A stretch of DNA of 64,000 nt from Pseudomonas sp. Root562 (GTDB lineage Bacteria; Pseudomonadota; Gammaproteobacteria; Pseudomonadales; Pseudomonadaceae), in contig NZ_LMGK01000007.1 in the NCBI RefSeq assembly GCF_001427125.1, positions 1-64,000 of the forward strand, written 5' to 3'. Below, piece after piece: positions 10,613-20,789 of this stretch; the stretch's first letter is position 1; the number at the start of each line of letters is the position of its first letter. Both the position numbers and the translations under genes were made by a program. The notes below the pieces were generated by a model. It was not told the origin of the DNA. It did no database searches and was given only the letters and a program-made list of their open reading frames with translations.

Positions 10613-10648
10613 AAAAAAGGCGACTACCGTGTGGTATTCGCCTTTTTT
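10613..10648. terminator. Bidirectional terminator between coq7 and OsmC gene
   Basis: AAAAAAGGCGA (10613-10623) pairs with TTCGCCTTTTTT (10637-10648) across a loop of about 13 bases. It lies between convergent genes and has A and T runs suited to termination on both strands. A small REP-like hairpin (AGCGAG/CTCGCT, 10585-10600) lies just before it. Confidence 0.85.
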
Positions 10649-10667
10649 GTGCTCGAAAACTGTTGAA

Positions 10668-11090
10668 TCAACCGAGCTCGATGATCTCGTAGTCGTGGGT
10701 AATTTCGACACCCGCCGCGCCAAGCATGATCGATGCCGAGCAGTATTTTTCGGCGGACAGTTCGATGGCACGCTTGACCTGGGCCTCTTTCAAGGCACGG
10801 CCCTTGACCACAAAGTGCATGTGGATTTTGGTGAAGACTTTCGGGTCCTCGGTCGCGCGCTCGGCTTCGAGGAAGGCTTCACAGCTCTCGACAGCCTGGC
10901 GGGATTTCTTGAGGATGCTGACCACATCGAAGTTGCTGCAACCGCCAACACCCAGCAGGAGCATTTCCATCGGCCGGACACCCAGGTTGCGGCCGCCAGC
11001 GTCGGGCGGACCATCCATGACCACGACATGACCGCTACCGGATTCGCCGAGGAACATGGCTTCGCCAGCCCATTGGATGCGTGCCTTCAT
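10668..11090 (-). CDS. OsmC family protein
   Basis: 140-residue OsmC/YhfA-like protein with the two reactive cysteines of the family, in GVGGCSNFDVV and KYCSASIML. OsmC-type proteins reduce organic hydroperoxides with these cysteines; the YhfA branch (MKARIQW N-terminus, GPPDAGG loop) is less well characterised. Start 11090 (MKARIQW) is preferred over ATG 11096, two codons upstream, by similarity to the family. It is convergent with coq7 and divergent from vfr. Confidence 0.87.
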   Translation of the reverse strand: MKARIQWAGEAMFLGESGSGHVVVMDGPPDAGGRNLGVRPMEMLLLGVGGCSNFDVVSILKKSRQAVESCEAFLEAERATEDPKVFTKIHMHFVVKGRALKEAQVKRAIELSAEKYCSASIMLGAAGVEITHDYEIIELG

Positions 11091-11320
11091 CGCCAAGACT
11101 CCACTGTATAAAAAAGGGTCGCCAGCTTAGCACAGGCCCCGCGGTAGACGGCGGCCTCGTCGTGGGACGCAACCTACGGCCCTGTAGGTAATTTCTCGAA
11201 TAATGTCGGAAGTGTCTGTTAAGCTGACGCCAATTCGCTGACGCATAACCAGCCTTTGCCGCGGCTTGCGCAATTCATAAAAAAATCAAACATACCGTGC
11301 AGTTTTTTCGGGATACAACC

Positions 11321-11965
11321 ATGGTTGCTATTGCCCCCACACTCAAGATCAAGAACCTCGATAAGCTGCTGATGCATTGTCAGCGCCGCCGCTATCAGGC
11401 CAAGAGCAACATCATCTGCGCCGGAGATCGTTCGGAGACGTTGTTTTTCATCATCAAGGGATCGGTCACCATCCTCATTGAGGATGACGACGGTCGGGAA
11501 ATGATCATCGCGTATCTCAATACCGGGGATTTCTTCGGCGAGCTGGGCTTGTTCGAGCAGGCGGGTCTGGAACAAGAGCGAAGCGCCTGGGTAAGGGCCA
11601 AGGTTGAATGCGAAGTCGCGGAAATCAGCTACGCGAAATTCCGCGAATTGTCGCAGCAGGATCCGGACATCCTTTACGTGCTTAGCGGACAAATCGCACA
11701 ACGCCTGCGCAATACCACGCGCAAAGTGGGTGACCTGGCGTTTTTCGACGTGACTGGCCGCGTCGCGCGTTGCCTGCTTGAGTTATGCAAACAACCAGAC
11801 GCCATGACCCACCCCGACGGCATGCAGATCAAGGTAACGCGTCAGGAAATCGGGCGGATTGTCGGGTGTTCCCGGGAGATGGTAGGTCGCGTGCTCAAGG
11901 ATCTTGAGGAGCGCAACCTGGTGGACGTCAAAGGCAAGACCATGGTGGTCTTTGGCACACGCTAG
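11321..11965 (+). CDS. vfr: cAMP-dependent transcription regulator Vfr
   Basis: CRP-family regulator of 214 residues, recognised as Vfr by position next to trpC and by the stretches [17 protein letters not shown] and [11 protein letters not shown], nearly identical to P. aeruginosa Vfr as I recall it. The N-terminal cyclic-nucleotide domain covers about residues 1-130 and the C-terminal winged helix, with recognition helix [15 protein letters not shown], about 150-210. In P. aeruginosa it controls quorum sensing, type III secretion and twitching. An in-frame ATG at 11297 would add eight residues; 11321 matches the known N-terminus MVAI. Its stop overlaps the end of the convergent lipoate-ligase-like gene by 4 bases. 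Confidence 0.94.
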   Translation: MVAIAPTLKIKNLDKLLMHCQRRRYQAKSNIICAGDRSETLFFIIKGSVTILIEDDDGREMIIAYLNTGDFFGELGLFEQAGLEQERSAWVRAKVECEVAEISYAKFRELSQQDPDILYVLSGQIAQRLRNTTRKVGDLAFFDVTGRVARCLLELCKQPDAMTHPDGMQIKVTRQEIGRIVGCSREMVGRVLKDLEERNLVDVKGKTMVVFGTR

Positions 11966-12663
11966 GCACTGAACATCTGCTTGAGCATCAGCCGGTAGAG
12001 CTCGTCCAGACGGGCCAGTGCATCCGGCGCCGTGAATTTCTCGTGCAGGGCGATGTGGCTTTCGGCTCGTACTCGCTGGTCCAGGCCACAAGCCTCGTTG
12101 AAACGATTGACCGCCGCGACCATCGACTCTCGTTCGTTATCAATCAACATCGCCCCGTGCACCAGGCCCACCGGACGCTGACCGCCCTGACTCTGGCGCC
12201 AGCGCTGGGCGGTGCCGACCATCTTGCGTCCGTCCAGGTTGACGTTGAAGCGACCGTCGCAAAACGCACCCGCGATTTCACCGAGGGACGAGGTGCCGCC
12301 CAACTCATCCAGCAACTGACAGATCGGGTCGCAAAGGCGCCGGTAGCCGGATTCGATGCGGTTCAAATCGCCTTCGCTGCGTGGCGGTGCGTAAACCAGG
12401 GCGATGTTGATTGTTGTGGCTGACTGGGGAACGGGTTCGCCTCCGGTATCGCGCAACAATACCGGCCAGCCCGCTGCTGCCGAGACCTCACAGGCAGCAT
12501 CGAAGGCCGGAAGACGATTCAAACGGCGTGGCATCACCAAAGCCTGATCGCTGGGTTGCCAGAACAACAGACCGAACTCTGCATCACCGGCACAGACTGA
12601 TGCCAGCAAGTCTTGTTCGGCTTGCAGGCCGGCTTCGATGGTCAGGGAGACAGGTGAGGTCAT
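11962..12663 (-). CDS. Lipoate-protein ligase A-like (BPL/LplA/LipB) protein
   Basis: 233-residue member of the biotin/lipoyl attachment domain superfamily. Visible features are the early strand [19 protein letters not shown], the [20 protein letters not shown] stretch holding the conserved lysine of ligases (GRKMVGTAQ), and HGAML. These match LplA-like proteins, but the protein is shorter than E. coli LplA and its acceptor is unknown. It lies downstream of trpC on the same strand, 127 bases away with a REP element between, so cotranscription is uncertain. Confidence 0.75.
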   Translation of the reverse strand: MTSPVSLTIEAGLQAEQDLLASVCAGDAEFGLLFWQPSDQALVMPRRLNRLPAFDAACEVSAAAGWPVLLRDTGGEPVPQSATTINIALVYAPPRSEGDLNRIESGYRRLCDPICQLLDELGGTSSLGEIAGAFCDGRFNVNLDGRKMVGTAQRWRQSQGGQRPVGLVHGAMLIDNERESMVAAVNRFNEACGLDQRVRAESHIALHEKFTAPDALARLDELYRLMLKQMFSA

Positions 12664-12706
12664 AAGGTTTTCCGTAGGACAGGGAGTCTGAGGTGTTTCT
12701 TATGCC

Positions 12707-12785
12707 GCTATCGCGAGCAGGCTCAGTCCTACAGGGGATTGGTTCAGACCAAAATTCCAATGTGGGTGCAAGCTTGCTCGCGATG
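12707..12785. repeat. REP doublet between trpC and lplA-like gene
   Basis: Two inverted REP-like sequences: GCTATCGCGAGCAGGCTC with CTACAGGGG at one end and GTGGGTGCAAGCTTGCTCGCGAT at the other. The GCGAGCAAGCT core recurs at 24421 and 31212 and is typical of non-coding P. fluorescens repeats. Confidence 0.75.
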
Positions 12786-12790
12786 CTTAT

Positions 12791-13627
12791 TCAGTCAAGT
12801 GTTGAACCGCTGACAGGAAGGCCGCGCTCCGGAAAGAACAGACGCTGCAATTCAGTGCCTGGGCTTTCGGCGCGCATGAACGCCTCGCCGACCAGGAACG
12901 CATACACATCGCTGATTTCCATCAACTCGACATCGGCCCGATTGAGGATCCCGCTCTCGGTGACCACCAGACGATCCCGAGGAATGCGCGGCAGCAGGTC
13001 GAGGGTGGTTTCCAGGTTGACATCGAAGGTGTGCAGGTTACGGTTGTTCACACCAATCAACGGTGTGTCGAGGGTTTTCAAGGCCCGCTCCAGCTCATCG
13101 CCGTCATGCACTTCCACCAGCACATCAAGGTTGACGCTTTTGGCGACGGCGGCCAGTTCGGCCATTTTCACGTCGTCCAGCGCGGAGACGATCAACAGCA
13201 CGCAGTCTGCACCCAGCGCACGGGCTTCCACGATCTGGTACGGATCGATCATGAAATCCTTGCGGATGACCGGCAACTTGCAGGCAGCACGAGCCTGCTG
13301 CAGGTACACATCGGCTCCCTGGAAGTAATCGATGTCGGTGAGTACCGACAGGCAGGTGGCCCCGCCCTTTTCGTAGCTTTTAGCGATGTCGGCAGGAACG
13401 AAGTTCTCGCGGATCACGCCTTTGCTCGGCGAAGCCTTCTTGATTTCGGCAATGACCGCCGGCTCTTTTTGCTTCGCCTGTTCGATCAATGCCTTGGCAA
13501 AACCACGGGGTGCATCGGCCGCCTTGGCCAGGTTTTCCAGCTCTGCGAGACTTACGCGAGCACTGCGCTCGGCAACTTCCTCGACTTTACGCGCCAGAAT
13601 CTTTTCCAGAACCGTCGGTACACTCAT
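12791..13627 (-). CDS. trpC: Indole-3-glycerol phosphate synthase
   Basis: TIM-barrel enzyme closing the indole ring from carboxyphenylaminodeoxyribulose phosphate in tryptophan synthesis. The 278-residue monofunctional protein has the family signatures [12 protein letters not shown] (catalytic lysines and phosphate loop), [16 protein letters not shown] and GVNNRNL. It is the last gene of trpGDC; its start overlaps the trpD stop by 4 bases (ATGA), indicating translational coupling. Confidence 0.96.
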   Translation of the reverse strand: MSVPTVLEKILARKVEEVAERSARVSLAELENLAKAADAPRGFAKALIEQAKQKEPAVIAEIKKASPSKGVIRENFVPADIAKSYEKGGATCLSVLTDIDYFQGADVYLQQARAACKLPVIRKDFMIDPYQIVEARALGADCVLLIVSALDDVKMAELAAVAKSVNLDVLVEVHDGDELERALKTLDTPLIGVNNRNLHTFDVNLETTLDLLPRIPRDRLVVTESGILNRADVELMEISDVYAFLVGEAFMRAESPGTELQRLFFPERGLPVSGSTLD

Positions 13628-14673
13628 CCCTCATTCTCCACTTTGAATACCGCGGTAAACGCACCCAACTCCTCGAGCTTTTCCCGAGCGAGACCGGTAT
13701 GCAGCGCATCGTGCGCCAGGGCAACGCCCTCTTTCAGGCTGCTGGCATGGTCGGCCGCGTACAACGCAGCGCCGGCATTGAGCATGATCATCTCCGCCGC
13801 CTTCTGACCGTTTTCGGTCTTGCGCTTGCCCAGGGCATCGCGAATCAGCTCGAGGGACGCCGCCGGGCTTTCCACCGCCAGGCCATGCAGGCTTTGGCTC
13901 TTCATGCCCAGGTCTTCCGGCTCGACCCAATACTCGGTGATTTTGTCGTCCTTGAGCTCCGCCACGAAGGTCGGTGCCGCCAGGCTGAACTCATCCAGGC
14001 CATCTTTGGAATGCACCACCAGCACATGCTTGCTGCCCAAACGCTGTAGCACTTCGGCCAATGGCCGGCACAATGCCTGGGTGAACACGCCCACTACCTG
14101 ATGCTTCACACCGGCCGGATTCGTAAGCGGGCCGAGCATGTTGAACAGCGTGCGCAGGCCCAGCTCCTTGCGCGGACCGGCGGCGTGTTTCATGGCGCTG
14201 TGATGGGTCTGGGCAAACATGAAGCCGATACCGACGTTGTCGATGCAGCGCGCTACCTGGACCGGCGTCAGGTTCAGGTAAATACCGGCCGCCTCCAGCA
14301 AATCGGCACTGCCGCTCTTGCCCGAGACCGCACGGTTACCATGCTTGGCCACGGTGCAACCGGCTGCCGACACCACGAAAGCGGAAGCGGTCGAGACGTT
14401 GAAAATGTTGGCGCCATCACCGCCGGTGCCGACCACATCGACCACGCCGTCGAGGGTCTTGAGTTCGACCTTGTCTGCCAATTCGCGCATGACCGACACG
14501 GCACCGACGATTTCGTCGATGCTTTCGCTTTTCATGCGCATGGCCATCATGAATGCGCCGATCTGCGCGTCCGTGCATTGGCCGGTCATGATTTCGCGCA
14601 TGACATCGCGCATCTCATCGGTGCTGAGGTCGAGCTGTTCGACGATACGGCTCAGGGCTGTCTTGATATTCAT
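13624..14673 (-). CDS. trpD: Anthranilate phosphoribosyltransferase
   Basis: Joins anthranilate to PRPP in tryptophan synthesis. The 349-residue protein contains the PRPP-binding [14 protein letters not shown], the [16 protein letters not shown] loop and the [12 protein letters not shown] anthranilate-site stretch, all in the usual positions. It lies 9 bases after trpG and overlaps trpC by 4, so the three genes form one unit behind the leader at 15435-15503. Confidence 0.96.
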   Translation of the reverse strand: MNIKTALSRIVEQLDLSTDEMRDVMREIMTGQCTDAQIGAFMMAMRMKSESIDEIVGAVSVMRELADKVELKTLDGVVDVVGTGGDGANIFNVSTASAFVVSAAGCTVAKHGNRAVSGKSGSADLLEAAGIYLNLTPVQVARCIDNVGIGFMFAQTHHSAMKHAAGPRKELGLRTLFNMLGPLTNPAGVKHQVVGVFTQALCRPLAEVLQRLGSKHVLVVHSKDGLDEFSLAAPTFVAELKDDKITEYWVEPEDLGMKSQSLHGLAVESPAASLELIRDALGKRKTENGQKAAEMIMLNAGAALYAADHASSLKEGVALAHDALHTGLAREKLEELGAFTAVFKVENEG

Positions 14674-14682
14674 GAAAAGTCC

Positions 14683-15276
14683 TTAGCGCGTGCCGCCGGT
14701 TTGTTTGAGGAAGTTGGCGAACAACTCGTGGCCCTGCTCGGTGAGGATCGATTCAGGATGGAACTGCACGCCTTCGATGTTCAGAGTCTTGTGACGCAGG
14801 CCCATGATCTCGTCGACCGAGCCGTCTTCGAGCTGAGTCCATGCGGTCAGTTCGAGACAATCAGGCAAGGTTTCGCGTTTGACGATCAACGAATGATAGC
14901 GCGTGACCGTCAGCGGCATGTTCAGGCCGGCGAAGACGCCCTTGTCTTCGTGGAATACCGGGCTGGTCTTGCCGTGCATGACCTGGCGGGCGCGGACCAC
15001 ATCACCGCCGAATGCCTGGCCGATGGATTGATGGCCCAGGCACACACCCAGAATCGGCAACTTGCCGGCGAAGTGTTTGATGACGTCAATCGAGACGCCA
15101 GCTTCGGTCGGCGTGCAAGGACCGGGAGAAACAACGATGCGCTCGGGGTTGAGGGCTTCGATTTCGGCAACAGTAAGCTCATCGTTGCGCACGACTTTGA
15201 CCTGGGAGCCCAGCTCACCAAGGTATTGCACAACGTTGTAGGTAAAAGAGTCGTAGTTATCGATCATCAGCAACAT
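14683..15276 (-). CDS. trpG: Anthranilate synthase glutamine amidotransferase subunit
   Basis: Class I glutamine amidotransferase supplying ammonia to TrpE. 197 residues, with the nucleophile C79 in [14 protein letters not shown] and the His-Glu pair in [14 protein letters not shown] near the C-terminus. It is encoded apart from trpE, as usual in Pseudomonas, and heads trpGDC. A separate paralogue (pabA/phnB) is possible elsewhere, but the trpDC linkage fixes this one. Confidence 0.95.
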   Translation of the reverse strand: MLLMIDNYDSFTYNVVQYLGELGSQVKVVRNDELTVAEIEALNPERIVVSPGPCTPTEAGVSIDVIKHFAGKLPILGVCLGHQSIGQAFGGDVVRARQVMHGKTSPVFHEDKGVFAGLNMPLTVTRYHSLIVKRETLPDCLELTAWTQLEDGSVDEIMGLRHKTLNIEGVQFHPESILTEQGHELFANFLKQTGGTR

Positions 15277-15677
15277 GGCGTTAAGAACCTCTTGAATTCA
15301 CTGACTTGAACAGCCTTCGAAGGATTACCCGCAGCGCCCTGCACTTTGTCGTTCGCTGCAATCGCGCGGCAAGGCGGTATGTCACGGGTTAAGAAGGCAA
15401 AGCGGTAAAGATCCGGCCGGGCCGGCAGAAGGATTCAGGCGCGCCAACGCCAACGGGCGTGTGCCTTGATGACTTGATCCAGGAGTTTGCTGACGATCAA
15501 CACGGGGAAGGTCTCATTTATACGTCCGGGCACAGTAACTTAGCCGAGCGGAGCGTGCAATATGGCGCGAACGAAGCTCAGGTAACAAACGGCGGGTTCG
15601 CGCCGAATGGCATCTGCTTCTATAGTTTTTGGCACGATCGTTTCATCCACTAAAACAATAAAAAAACGGACTTGCCC
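15277..15677. promoter_or_regulatory. Divergent trpG/estP control region
   Basis: About 400 bases without a long gene. The trpG-proximal half holds the leader peptide (15435-15503) and the 158-base stretch from it to the trpG start, in which I see no further gene. The estP-proximal half (15504-15677) should hold both promoters. No convincing operator could be named. Confidence 0.6.
15435..15503 (-). promoter_or_regulatory. Probable trpGDC leader peptide (attenuator)
   Basis: A 22-codon minus-strand frame from GTG 15503 to the stop at 15435-15437, with GAGA a few bases before it. It ends VIKAHARWRWRA, with two Trp codons separated by one Arg codon just before the stop. The tail almost repeats that of the trpE leader at 19220-19264. 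A GC-rich self-complementary stretch (CCGGCCCGGCCGG, about 15411-15423) follows, then TTT. Attenuation of trpE and trpGDC has been reported in P. putida; the exact alternative folds could not be settled by eye. A minus-strand TATAAA lies at 15517-15522, only 14 bases before the GTG, so the true start codon may be slightly later or the promoter elsewhere. Confidence 0.72.
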
Positions 15678-17585
15678 ATGCCAGGAAAAACACTGTTCGT
15701 ACCACTCGCCGGTTGCATGCTTGCAATGGCTTGCGCCCAGGCGATGGCCGCGCCTAATCCTTACTCGAACTTCATCGTGTTTGGCGACAGCCTCAACGAT
15801 GCAGGACAGTTCACCGATACCGGAGGCCCTCCCGGTTCGACGCTTCGCTTCACTAACCGAACCGGGCCGACTTACCAGGACGGCAGTGGCGAAGTGTATT
15901 CCGCCAACTCGACGCAGTTGCTGGGTGCAAGGCTCGGGTTTTCGGCGGACGATACTGCCGCGTCGACCTCTGCGGCGCGCGCCAGCCAAGGGTTGCCCGA
16001 TGGCAATAACTGGGCCGTGGGCGGCTACCGCACCGACCAGATCCTCAGTTCAATCACTACCGTCTCCGCCACTGGCGAGCGCACCCGAGCTGGCTATCTA
16101 CCGACCAACAACTTGCGCGCCGATCCGAACGCCCTGTATTACCTCTCCGGCGGCGGCAACGATTTTCTCCAGGGACGGGTGCAAAGTGGCGCTCAGGCCA
16201 ATGCCGCTGCGGACCGCCTGGCCAACAGCGCTCAGGTCCTGCAAACCGCCGGTGCCCGTTACATCATGGTCTGGCTGCTGCCTGACCTGGGTCTGACCCC
16301 GGCTATCAACGGCACCCCGCTGCAGACGCCCTCCTCGCAACTGAGTGCGGCCTTCAACCGGCAACTGGTCAATCGGCTGGCGGGCATCGATGCGCAAATC
16401 ATCCCGTTGAATATTCCATTGCTGTTGCAGGAAACCTTCGCCGACCCCGCGCGATTCGGCCTGGCCACCGGCCAGAACTTGACTGCCACGTGCTTCAGCG
16501 GCGATGGCTGCACCGAAAACGCTGCCTTTGGTATCAACAGCGCCACGCCGGACCCGAGCAAGCTGATCTACAACGATGGCGTTCACCCGACTGAAACGGG
16601 GCAAAAGTTGATTTCCGACTACGCCTATTCCTTGCTCGCCGCGCCTTGGGAACTGACGCTGCTGCCAGAAATGGCCCACGCGACCTTACGCGCCCACCAG
16701 GACGAACTACGCAGCCAATGGCAATCGGACTGGGAAAATTGGCAGGCGGTCGGGCAATGGCGTGCGATCGTCGCCGGCGGCGGTCAGCACCTTGATGTCG
16801 ATAGTCAAAACAGCGGCGCCAGCGCGGATGGCAGTGGCTATAACTTGAATATTGGCGGCAGTTATCGTCTTGACGACGCCTGGCGCGTGGGTGTGGCGGC
16901 AGGGTTCTATCGACAGAATCTGGAGGCCGGCGATAACGATTCAGACTACAAACTCAACAGTTACCTGGCGACCGTGTTTGCCCAATTCCAACAGAACCGC
17001 TGGTGGGCCGATGCCGCGTTGACCGGTGGCAAGCTCGATTACGACAACCTCAAACGCAAATTCGATCTGGGTGCCAGCGAAGGCTCGGAAAAAGGCGATA
17101 CCGATGGCTATCTCTGGGCTTTCGGTGCACGGGTTGGCTATGACATTGCGCAGCCGGGCAGCGACTGGCACCTGTCGCCGTTCATCAGCGCCGACTACGC
17201 GAAGGTTGAAGTCGACGGTTATTCGGAAAATGACAACCGCTCCACGGCTTTGACCTTTGACGACCAGAAACGCGATTCAAAACGTCTCGGCGCCGGGCTG
17301 CAGGGCAAATACCAGATCACCCCTCAAACCCTGGTGTTCGGTGAATATGCCTATGAGCGCGAGTATGAAGATGATGTGCAGAAGGTGAATATCGCGCTCA
17401 ATAGCCTGCCAACCCTCGACTTCACGCTTGATGGTTATACGCCGCAAAGCCACCTGAACCGCGTGAGTCTGGGCGTGAGCCACAAGTTGACGGCTGACCT
17501 GGCGTTGCGCGGTGGCTACACGTTCCGCAAGGATGATGACTTTACCCAGCAAGGGCTTACCGTCGGGGTTGCGCTGGACTTCTGA
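15678..17585 (+). CDS. estP: Autotransporter GDSL esterase EstP/EstA
   Basis: Outer-membrane esterase of the GDSL autotransporter family, 635 residues. A signal peptide spans residues 1-24 (AQAMA/AP). The catalytic Ser38 lies in [21 protein letters not shown] and SGGGND carry oxyanion residues, and YNDGVHPTE (about 297-305) gives the Asp-His pair. From about residue 335 comes the linker and a C-terminal beta-barrel ending in ALDF, with the terminal Phe typical of outer-membrane barrels. P. putida has EstP at the same place between trpE and trpG; P. aeruginosa EstA is implicated in rhamnolipid production and motility. Confidence 0.92.
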   Translation: MPGKTLFVPLAGCMLAMACAQAMAAPNPYSNFIVFGDSLNDAGQFTDTGGPPGSTLRFTNRTGPTYQDGSGEVYSANSTQLLGARLGFSADDTAASTSAARASQGLPDGNNWAVGGYRTDQILSSITTVSATGERTRAGYLPTNNLRADPNALYYLSGGGNDFLQGRVQSGAQANAAADRLANSAQVLQTAGARYIMVWLLPDLGLTPAINGTPLQTPSSQLSAAFNRQLVNRLAGIDAQIIPLNIPLLLQETFADPARFGLATGQNLTATCFSGDGCTENAAFGINSATPDPSKLIYNDGVHPTETGQKLISDYAYSLLAAPWELTLLPEMAHATLRAHQDELRSQWQSDWENWQAVGQWRAIVAGGGQHLDVDSQNSGASADGSGYNLNIGGSYRLDDAWRVGVAAGFYRQNLEAGDNDSDYKLNSYLATVFAQFQQNRWWADAALTGGKLDYDNLKRKFDLGASEGSEKGDTDGYLWAFGARVGYDIAQPGSDWHLSPFISADYAKVEVDGYSENDNRSTALTFDDQKRDSKRLGAGLQGKYQITPQTLVFGEYAYEREYEDDVQKVNIALNSLPTLDFTLDGYTPQSHLNRVSLGVSHKLTADLALRGGYTFRKDDDFTQQGLTVGVALDF

Positions 17586-17603
17586 TCCGGCAAACAGCAG
17601 GCA

Positions 17604-17640
17604 CAAAAAACGCGGCACCCTCTCGGGTGACGCGTTTTTC
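17604..17640. terminator. Bidirectional terminator between estP and trpE
   Basis: AAAAAACGCG pairs with CGCGTTTTT, with an inner CACCC/GGGTG stem and a TCTC loop. It lies between the convergent ends of estP and trpE and can serve both. Confidence 0.88.
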
Positions 17641-17667
17641 TAATGCCGGTGAGTTCCTTGTGAAAAC

Positions 17668-19149
17668 TCAGCTTGCCGGGGTTTGCTCGGCCAGGGCCAC
17701 GGCACGGAACATCGCGCGGCGCTTGTTCAGGGTTTCTTCCCATTCCAGCGCCGGCACCGAGTCGGCGACGATGCCGCCACCGGCCTGCACGTGCAGTTCG
17801 CCGTTCTTGATCACCGCCGTGCGGATCGCAATGGCGGTGTCCATGTTGCCGTTCCAGGCGAAGTAGCCGACAGCACCGCCATAGACACCGCGTTTGACCG
17901 GCTCCAGCTCGTCGATGATTTCCATCGCACGGATCTTCGGAGCACCGGACAGCGTGCCCGCCGGCAGAATCGCCCGCAGTGCGTCCATCGCCGTCAAACC
18001 GGCCTTCAACTGCCCGGTGACGTTGGACACGATGTGCATCACGTTGGAATAACGCTCAATGACCATCTTCTCGGTGAGCTTCACCGAACCGACTTCAGAG
18101 ACCCGCCCCGTGTCGTTACGGCCCAGGTCGATCAGCATCAGGTGTTCGGCGATTTCCTTGTCATCGGACAGCAGGTCTTTTTCCAGCGCCAGGTCCGCTT
18201 CTTCATTGGCTCCGCGTGGGCGGGTGCCGGCAATCGGGCGCACAGTGATCAGGTTGTCTTCGACCCGCACCAACACTTCCGGCGAACTGCCGACGACATG
18301 GAAATCACCGAAGTTGAAGAAGTACATGTAAGGCGTCGGGTTGAAGCAGCGCAATGCCCGGTACAGGTCGATTGGCGCAGCCTTGAAGTCGATCGACATG
18401 CGCTGGGACGGCACGACCTGCATGCAGTCACCGGCCAGGATGTATTCCTTGATGGTGTCGACGGCTTTTTCGTAATCGTCCTGGGTGAAACTGGAGCGGA
18501 ACACAGGGTCGGCGGCTTGCTGCTTGCTGAAATCCAGGCCACGGCGCGGGGTGATCGGCTGACGGAGTTTTTCCAGCAGCTCTTCCAGACGGGCGCGGCC
18601 TTGCTCGAAAGCGTCTTCCTGCGCCGGGTCAGCCAGGACGATGGCGTGCATCTTGCCCGCGAGGTTGTCGAACACAACCACCGCATCGGACACCATCAGC
18701 AGGATGTCCGGTACGCCCAGTGGGTCCGGGTTCGGGCACTTGCCCAGACGCTTCTCCACATAACGCACGCAGTCGTAACCGAAGTAACCCACCAGACCAC
18801 CATTGAAACGCGGCAGGCCGGCAATGCTCGGCACGTTGTAGCGCGCCTTGAAGGTTTCGACGAAGGCCAACGGGTCTTCAACGTCGTGGCTTTCGGTCTC
18901 GATGCCATCGACGGTGACGCTGACGTGATGATCGTGAACCCGCATCACGGTGCGGCATGGCAAACCGATGATCGAGTAACGGCCCCACTTCTCACCGCCC
19001 TGCACCGACTCCAGCAGGTAGGAATTGGGCTCGTCGGCCAGTTTCAGGTAGATCGACAGCGGCGTATCGAAGTCGGCCAGGGTTTCGCAGGCAAGCGGGA
19101 TGCGGTTGTAGCCGGCAGCGGCCAAACGCAGGAATTCTTCGCGGATCAT
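17668..19149 (-). CDS. trpE: Anthranilate synthase component I
   Basis: Converts chorismate to anthranilate, using ammonia from TrpG; normally feedback-inhibited by tryptophan. The 493-residue protein has the N-terminal Trp-binding LLES region ([16 protein letters not shown]) and the chorismate-binding domain with [20 protein letters not shown] and [14 protein letters not shown]. The 5' leader overlaps the end of gph (19220-19264). It is not adjacent to trpG here: estP lies between the two units. Confidence 0.96.
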   Translation of the reverse strand: MIREEFLRLAAAGYNRIPLACETLADFDTPLSIYLKLADEPNSYLLESVQGGEKWGRYSIIGLPCRTVMRVHDHHVSVTVDGIETESHDVEDPLAFVETFKARYNVPSIAGLPRFNGGLVGYFGYDCVRYVEKRLGKCPNPDPLGVPDILLMVSDAVVVFDNLAGKMHAIVLADPAQEDAFEQGRARLEELLEKLRQPITPRRGLDFSKQQAADPVFRSSFTQDDYEKAVDTIKEYILAGDCMQVVPSQRMSIDFKAAPIDLYRALRCFNPTPYMYFFNFGDFHVVGSSPEVLVRVEDNLITVRPIAGTRPRGANEEADLALEKDLLSDDKEIAEHLMLIDLGRNDTGRVSEVGSVKLTEKMVIERYSNVMHIVSNVTGQLKAGLTAMDALRAILPAGTLSGAPKIRAMEIIDELEPVKRGVYGGAVGYFAWNGNMDTAIAIRTAVIKNGELHVQAGGGIVADSVPALEWEETLNKRRAMFRAVALAEQTPAS

Positions 19150-19195
19150 GATGTGCCTCGTGGCTTGAGGGTCTAACAGTCAGGTATGCAAACGC

Positions 19196-19264
19196 GCCGG
19201 AGAGCCGGCCAGGATCAAGTCAGGCGCGCCAACGCCAGCGGGCCAGGGCCTTGATGACTTTCAT
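19196..19264 (-). promoter_or_regulatory. trpE leader peptide and hairpin inside/after the gph 3' end
   Basis: An ATG at 19262-19264, in frame with gph, opens a 14-codon peptide [14 protein letters not shown] that shares the gph stop at 19220-19222. Its two Trp codons, separated by Arg, sit four codons before the stop, as in the trpGDC leader. Eleven bases after the stop a hairpin GCCGG-CTCT-CCGGC (19196-19209) is followed by GCGTTTG and then 46 bases to the trpE ATG. I read this as the trpE attenuator; the T run is weak, and the CGCGCC in the leader can also pair with GGCGCG overlapping the hairpin's 3' arm. Confidence 0.7.
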
Positions 19265-20038
19265 CCAGAGTTTGCGAGTGACCACCACGATGGGATTTCC
19301 AGGAGGGGATTGAACAGCGTCGGGCAACGTTATCTCAGCGGCAGGATCCAGGCAACCGGGAATTAACTTGCGCAGATCGTCGATCACCAGAGCCGGCGAC
19401 TCTTCGGCAATCGGCCGGCCATGGTTGTAGCCGTAGCTCAATGCCACACACTTGACCCCTGCTGCCTTCGCCGCCAGCACATCACTGCGTGAATCGCCGA
19501 CGAACAAGGACTGCGACGCCGGGATGTTGGTCATTTTCATCACGAAAAACAGCGCGGCCGGGTCCGGTTTTTTCTGTGGCAGGGTGTCACCGCCAATGAT
19601 CAGTCGAAAGTAACGGCCGATTTTCAGCTGATCGAGCAACGGTGCGACGAAGCGCTCCGGCTTGTTGGTGATCAAGGCCATCTCGACGCCCTGCTTTTGC
19701 AGCCACTTCAGGGTATCGCGAACGCCGGGGTAGACCACCGTCAACTCATGGCTTGCGCCGTAAGCCTGCATGAAAATTTCCAATGCCCGCTCGGCTTCGT
19801 CATTGTCGACTTTAGAATGATCGAGACCACCGGCCAGCGCACGACGCACCAGCACCGGGGCGCCGTTGCCGACCCACTCGCGCACCGACGCGATACCGGC
19901 CGGTGCGCGACCGAGTTTGAGCAGCATGTTATCCACAGCGGCCGCGAGGTCGGGGACCGAATCGATCAGCGTGCCATCCAGATCGAACATCACCAGCCTT
20001 GGCAGGCTTCCCGGGAACAGCTGCTCAAAACCACTCAT
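19220..20038 (-). CDS. gph: Phosphoglycolate phosphatase
   Basis: HAD-superfamily phosphatase (272 residues) expected to dephosphorylate 2-phosphoglycolate from DNA repair. Motif I is [10 protein letters not shown] near residue 19, motif II is ITNKP, motif III has [10 protein letters not shown] and motif IV is VGDSRSD. The C-terminus carries an extra tail of about 30 residues ending ARWRWRA. The tail is unrelated to the HAD fold and doubles as the trpE leader peptide. It overlaps the rpe stop by 4 bases. MupP of the cell-wall recycling route is a related HAD enzyme, but the rpe-gph-trpE context favours Gph. Confidence 0.9.
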   Translation of the reverse strand: MSGFEQLFPGSLPRLVMFDLDGTLIDSVPDLAAAVDNMLLKLGRAPAGIASVREWVGNGAPVLVRRALAGGLDHSKVDNDEAERALEIFMQAYGASHELTVVYPGVRDTLKWLQKQGVEMALITNKPERFVAPLLDQLKIGRYFRLIIGGDTLPQKKPDPAALFFVMKMTNIPASQSLFVGDSRSDVLAAKAAGVKCVALSYGYNHGRPIAEESPALVIDDLRKLIPGCLDPAAEITLPDAVQSPPGNPIVVVTRKLWMKVIKALARWRWRA

Positions 20039-20709
20039 GGGCGAGCCAGCGCCAATTCGGAACGCATCTTGTCGATGACTTCCTGATAGTTCGGCGCATT
20101 GAAGATGGCCGAGCCGGCGACGAAGGTATCGGCGCCTGCCGCAGCGATTTCGCGGATGTTGCTGACGTTCACGCCGCCATCGATCTCCAGGCGAATGTCG
20201 CGACCGGAGGCATCGATCAATGCGCGTGCTTCGCGCAGCTTGTCGAGGGTACCCGGGATGAACTTCTGCCCGCCGAAGCCCGGGTTGACACTCATCAGCA
20301 GGATCATGTCGACCTTGTCCATCACGTACTTGAGCACGTCGAGCGGGGTCGCCGGGTTGAACACCAGGCCCGACTTGCAGCCGCCTTCGCGGATCAGTTG
20401 CAGGGAACGGTCGACGTGCTGCGTGGCTTCCGGGTGGAAGGTGATGTAGGTCGCGCCAGCTTCGATGAAGTCACCGACGATGCGATCCACCGGACTGACC
20501 ATCAGGTGCGCGTCGATCGGCGCGGTCACGCCATATTTGCGCAACGCCGCACAGACCATCGGGCCGATGGTCAGGTTGGGCACGTAGTGGTTGTCCATGA
20601 CATCGAAGTGCACGAAGTCGGCGCCGGCGGCCAGGACATTGTCCACTTCTTCACCCAGGCGGGCGAAGTCGGCGGAGAGAATCGACGGAGCAATTACGAA
20701 GGGCTGCAT
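20035..20709 (-). CDS. rpe: Ribulose-phosphate 3-epimerase
   Basis: Pentose-phosphate epimerase interconverting ribulose-5-P and xylulose-5-P. 224 residues, TIM barrel, with the family signatures [25 protein letters not shown] (metal-binding His/Asp), [12 protein letters not shown] and EIDGGV. The start at 20709 ([10 protein letters not shown]) gives the family N-terminus; an upstream in-frame ATG adds 22 unrelated residues. It is first gene of rpe-gph, with trpE likely also transcribed from its own leader. Confidence 0.96.
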   Translation of the reverse strand: MQPFVIAPSILSADFARLGEEVDNVLAAGADFVHFDVMDNHYVPNLTIGPMVCAALRKYGVTAPIDAHLMVSPVDRIVGDFIEAGATYITFHPEATQHVDRSLQLIREGGCKSGLVFNPATPLDVLKYVMDKVDMILLMSVNPGFGGQKFIPGTLDKLREARALIDASGRDIRLEIDGGVNVSNIREIAAAGADTFVAGSAIFNAPNYQEVIDKMRSELALARP

Positions 20710-20789
20710 GACGCACCTTTTCTGAGCAAAATCACGATGGCGCGCATTGTATACCTCATGCTTTGGCGCGCGCACCGTGAGCGCGATGA

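Noticed and set aside
10577..10667. Loss of speD between coq7 and the OsmC gene
   Set aside because: I recall speD there in PAO1, but the 90 bases hold only a REP-like half and a terminator with no remnant, so a loss cannot be shown from this sequence.
15435..15503. Duplicated remnant of the gph 3' end next to trpG
   Set aside because: First read as a gene fragment because it matches the Gph tail; the paired Trp codons before both trp units make leader peptides the better explanation.
19220..20038. Identification of the HAD phosphatase as MupP of cell-wall recycling
   Set aside because: The families are related, but the rpe-gph-trpE order and absence of linkage to amgK favour phosphoglycolate phosphatase.
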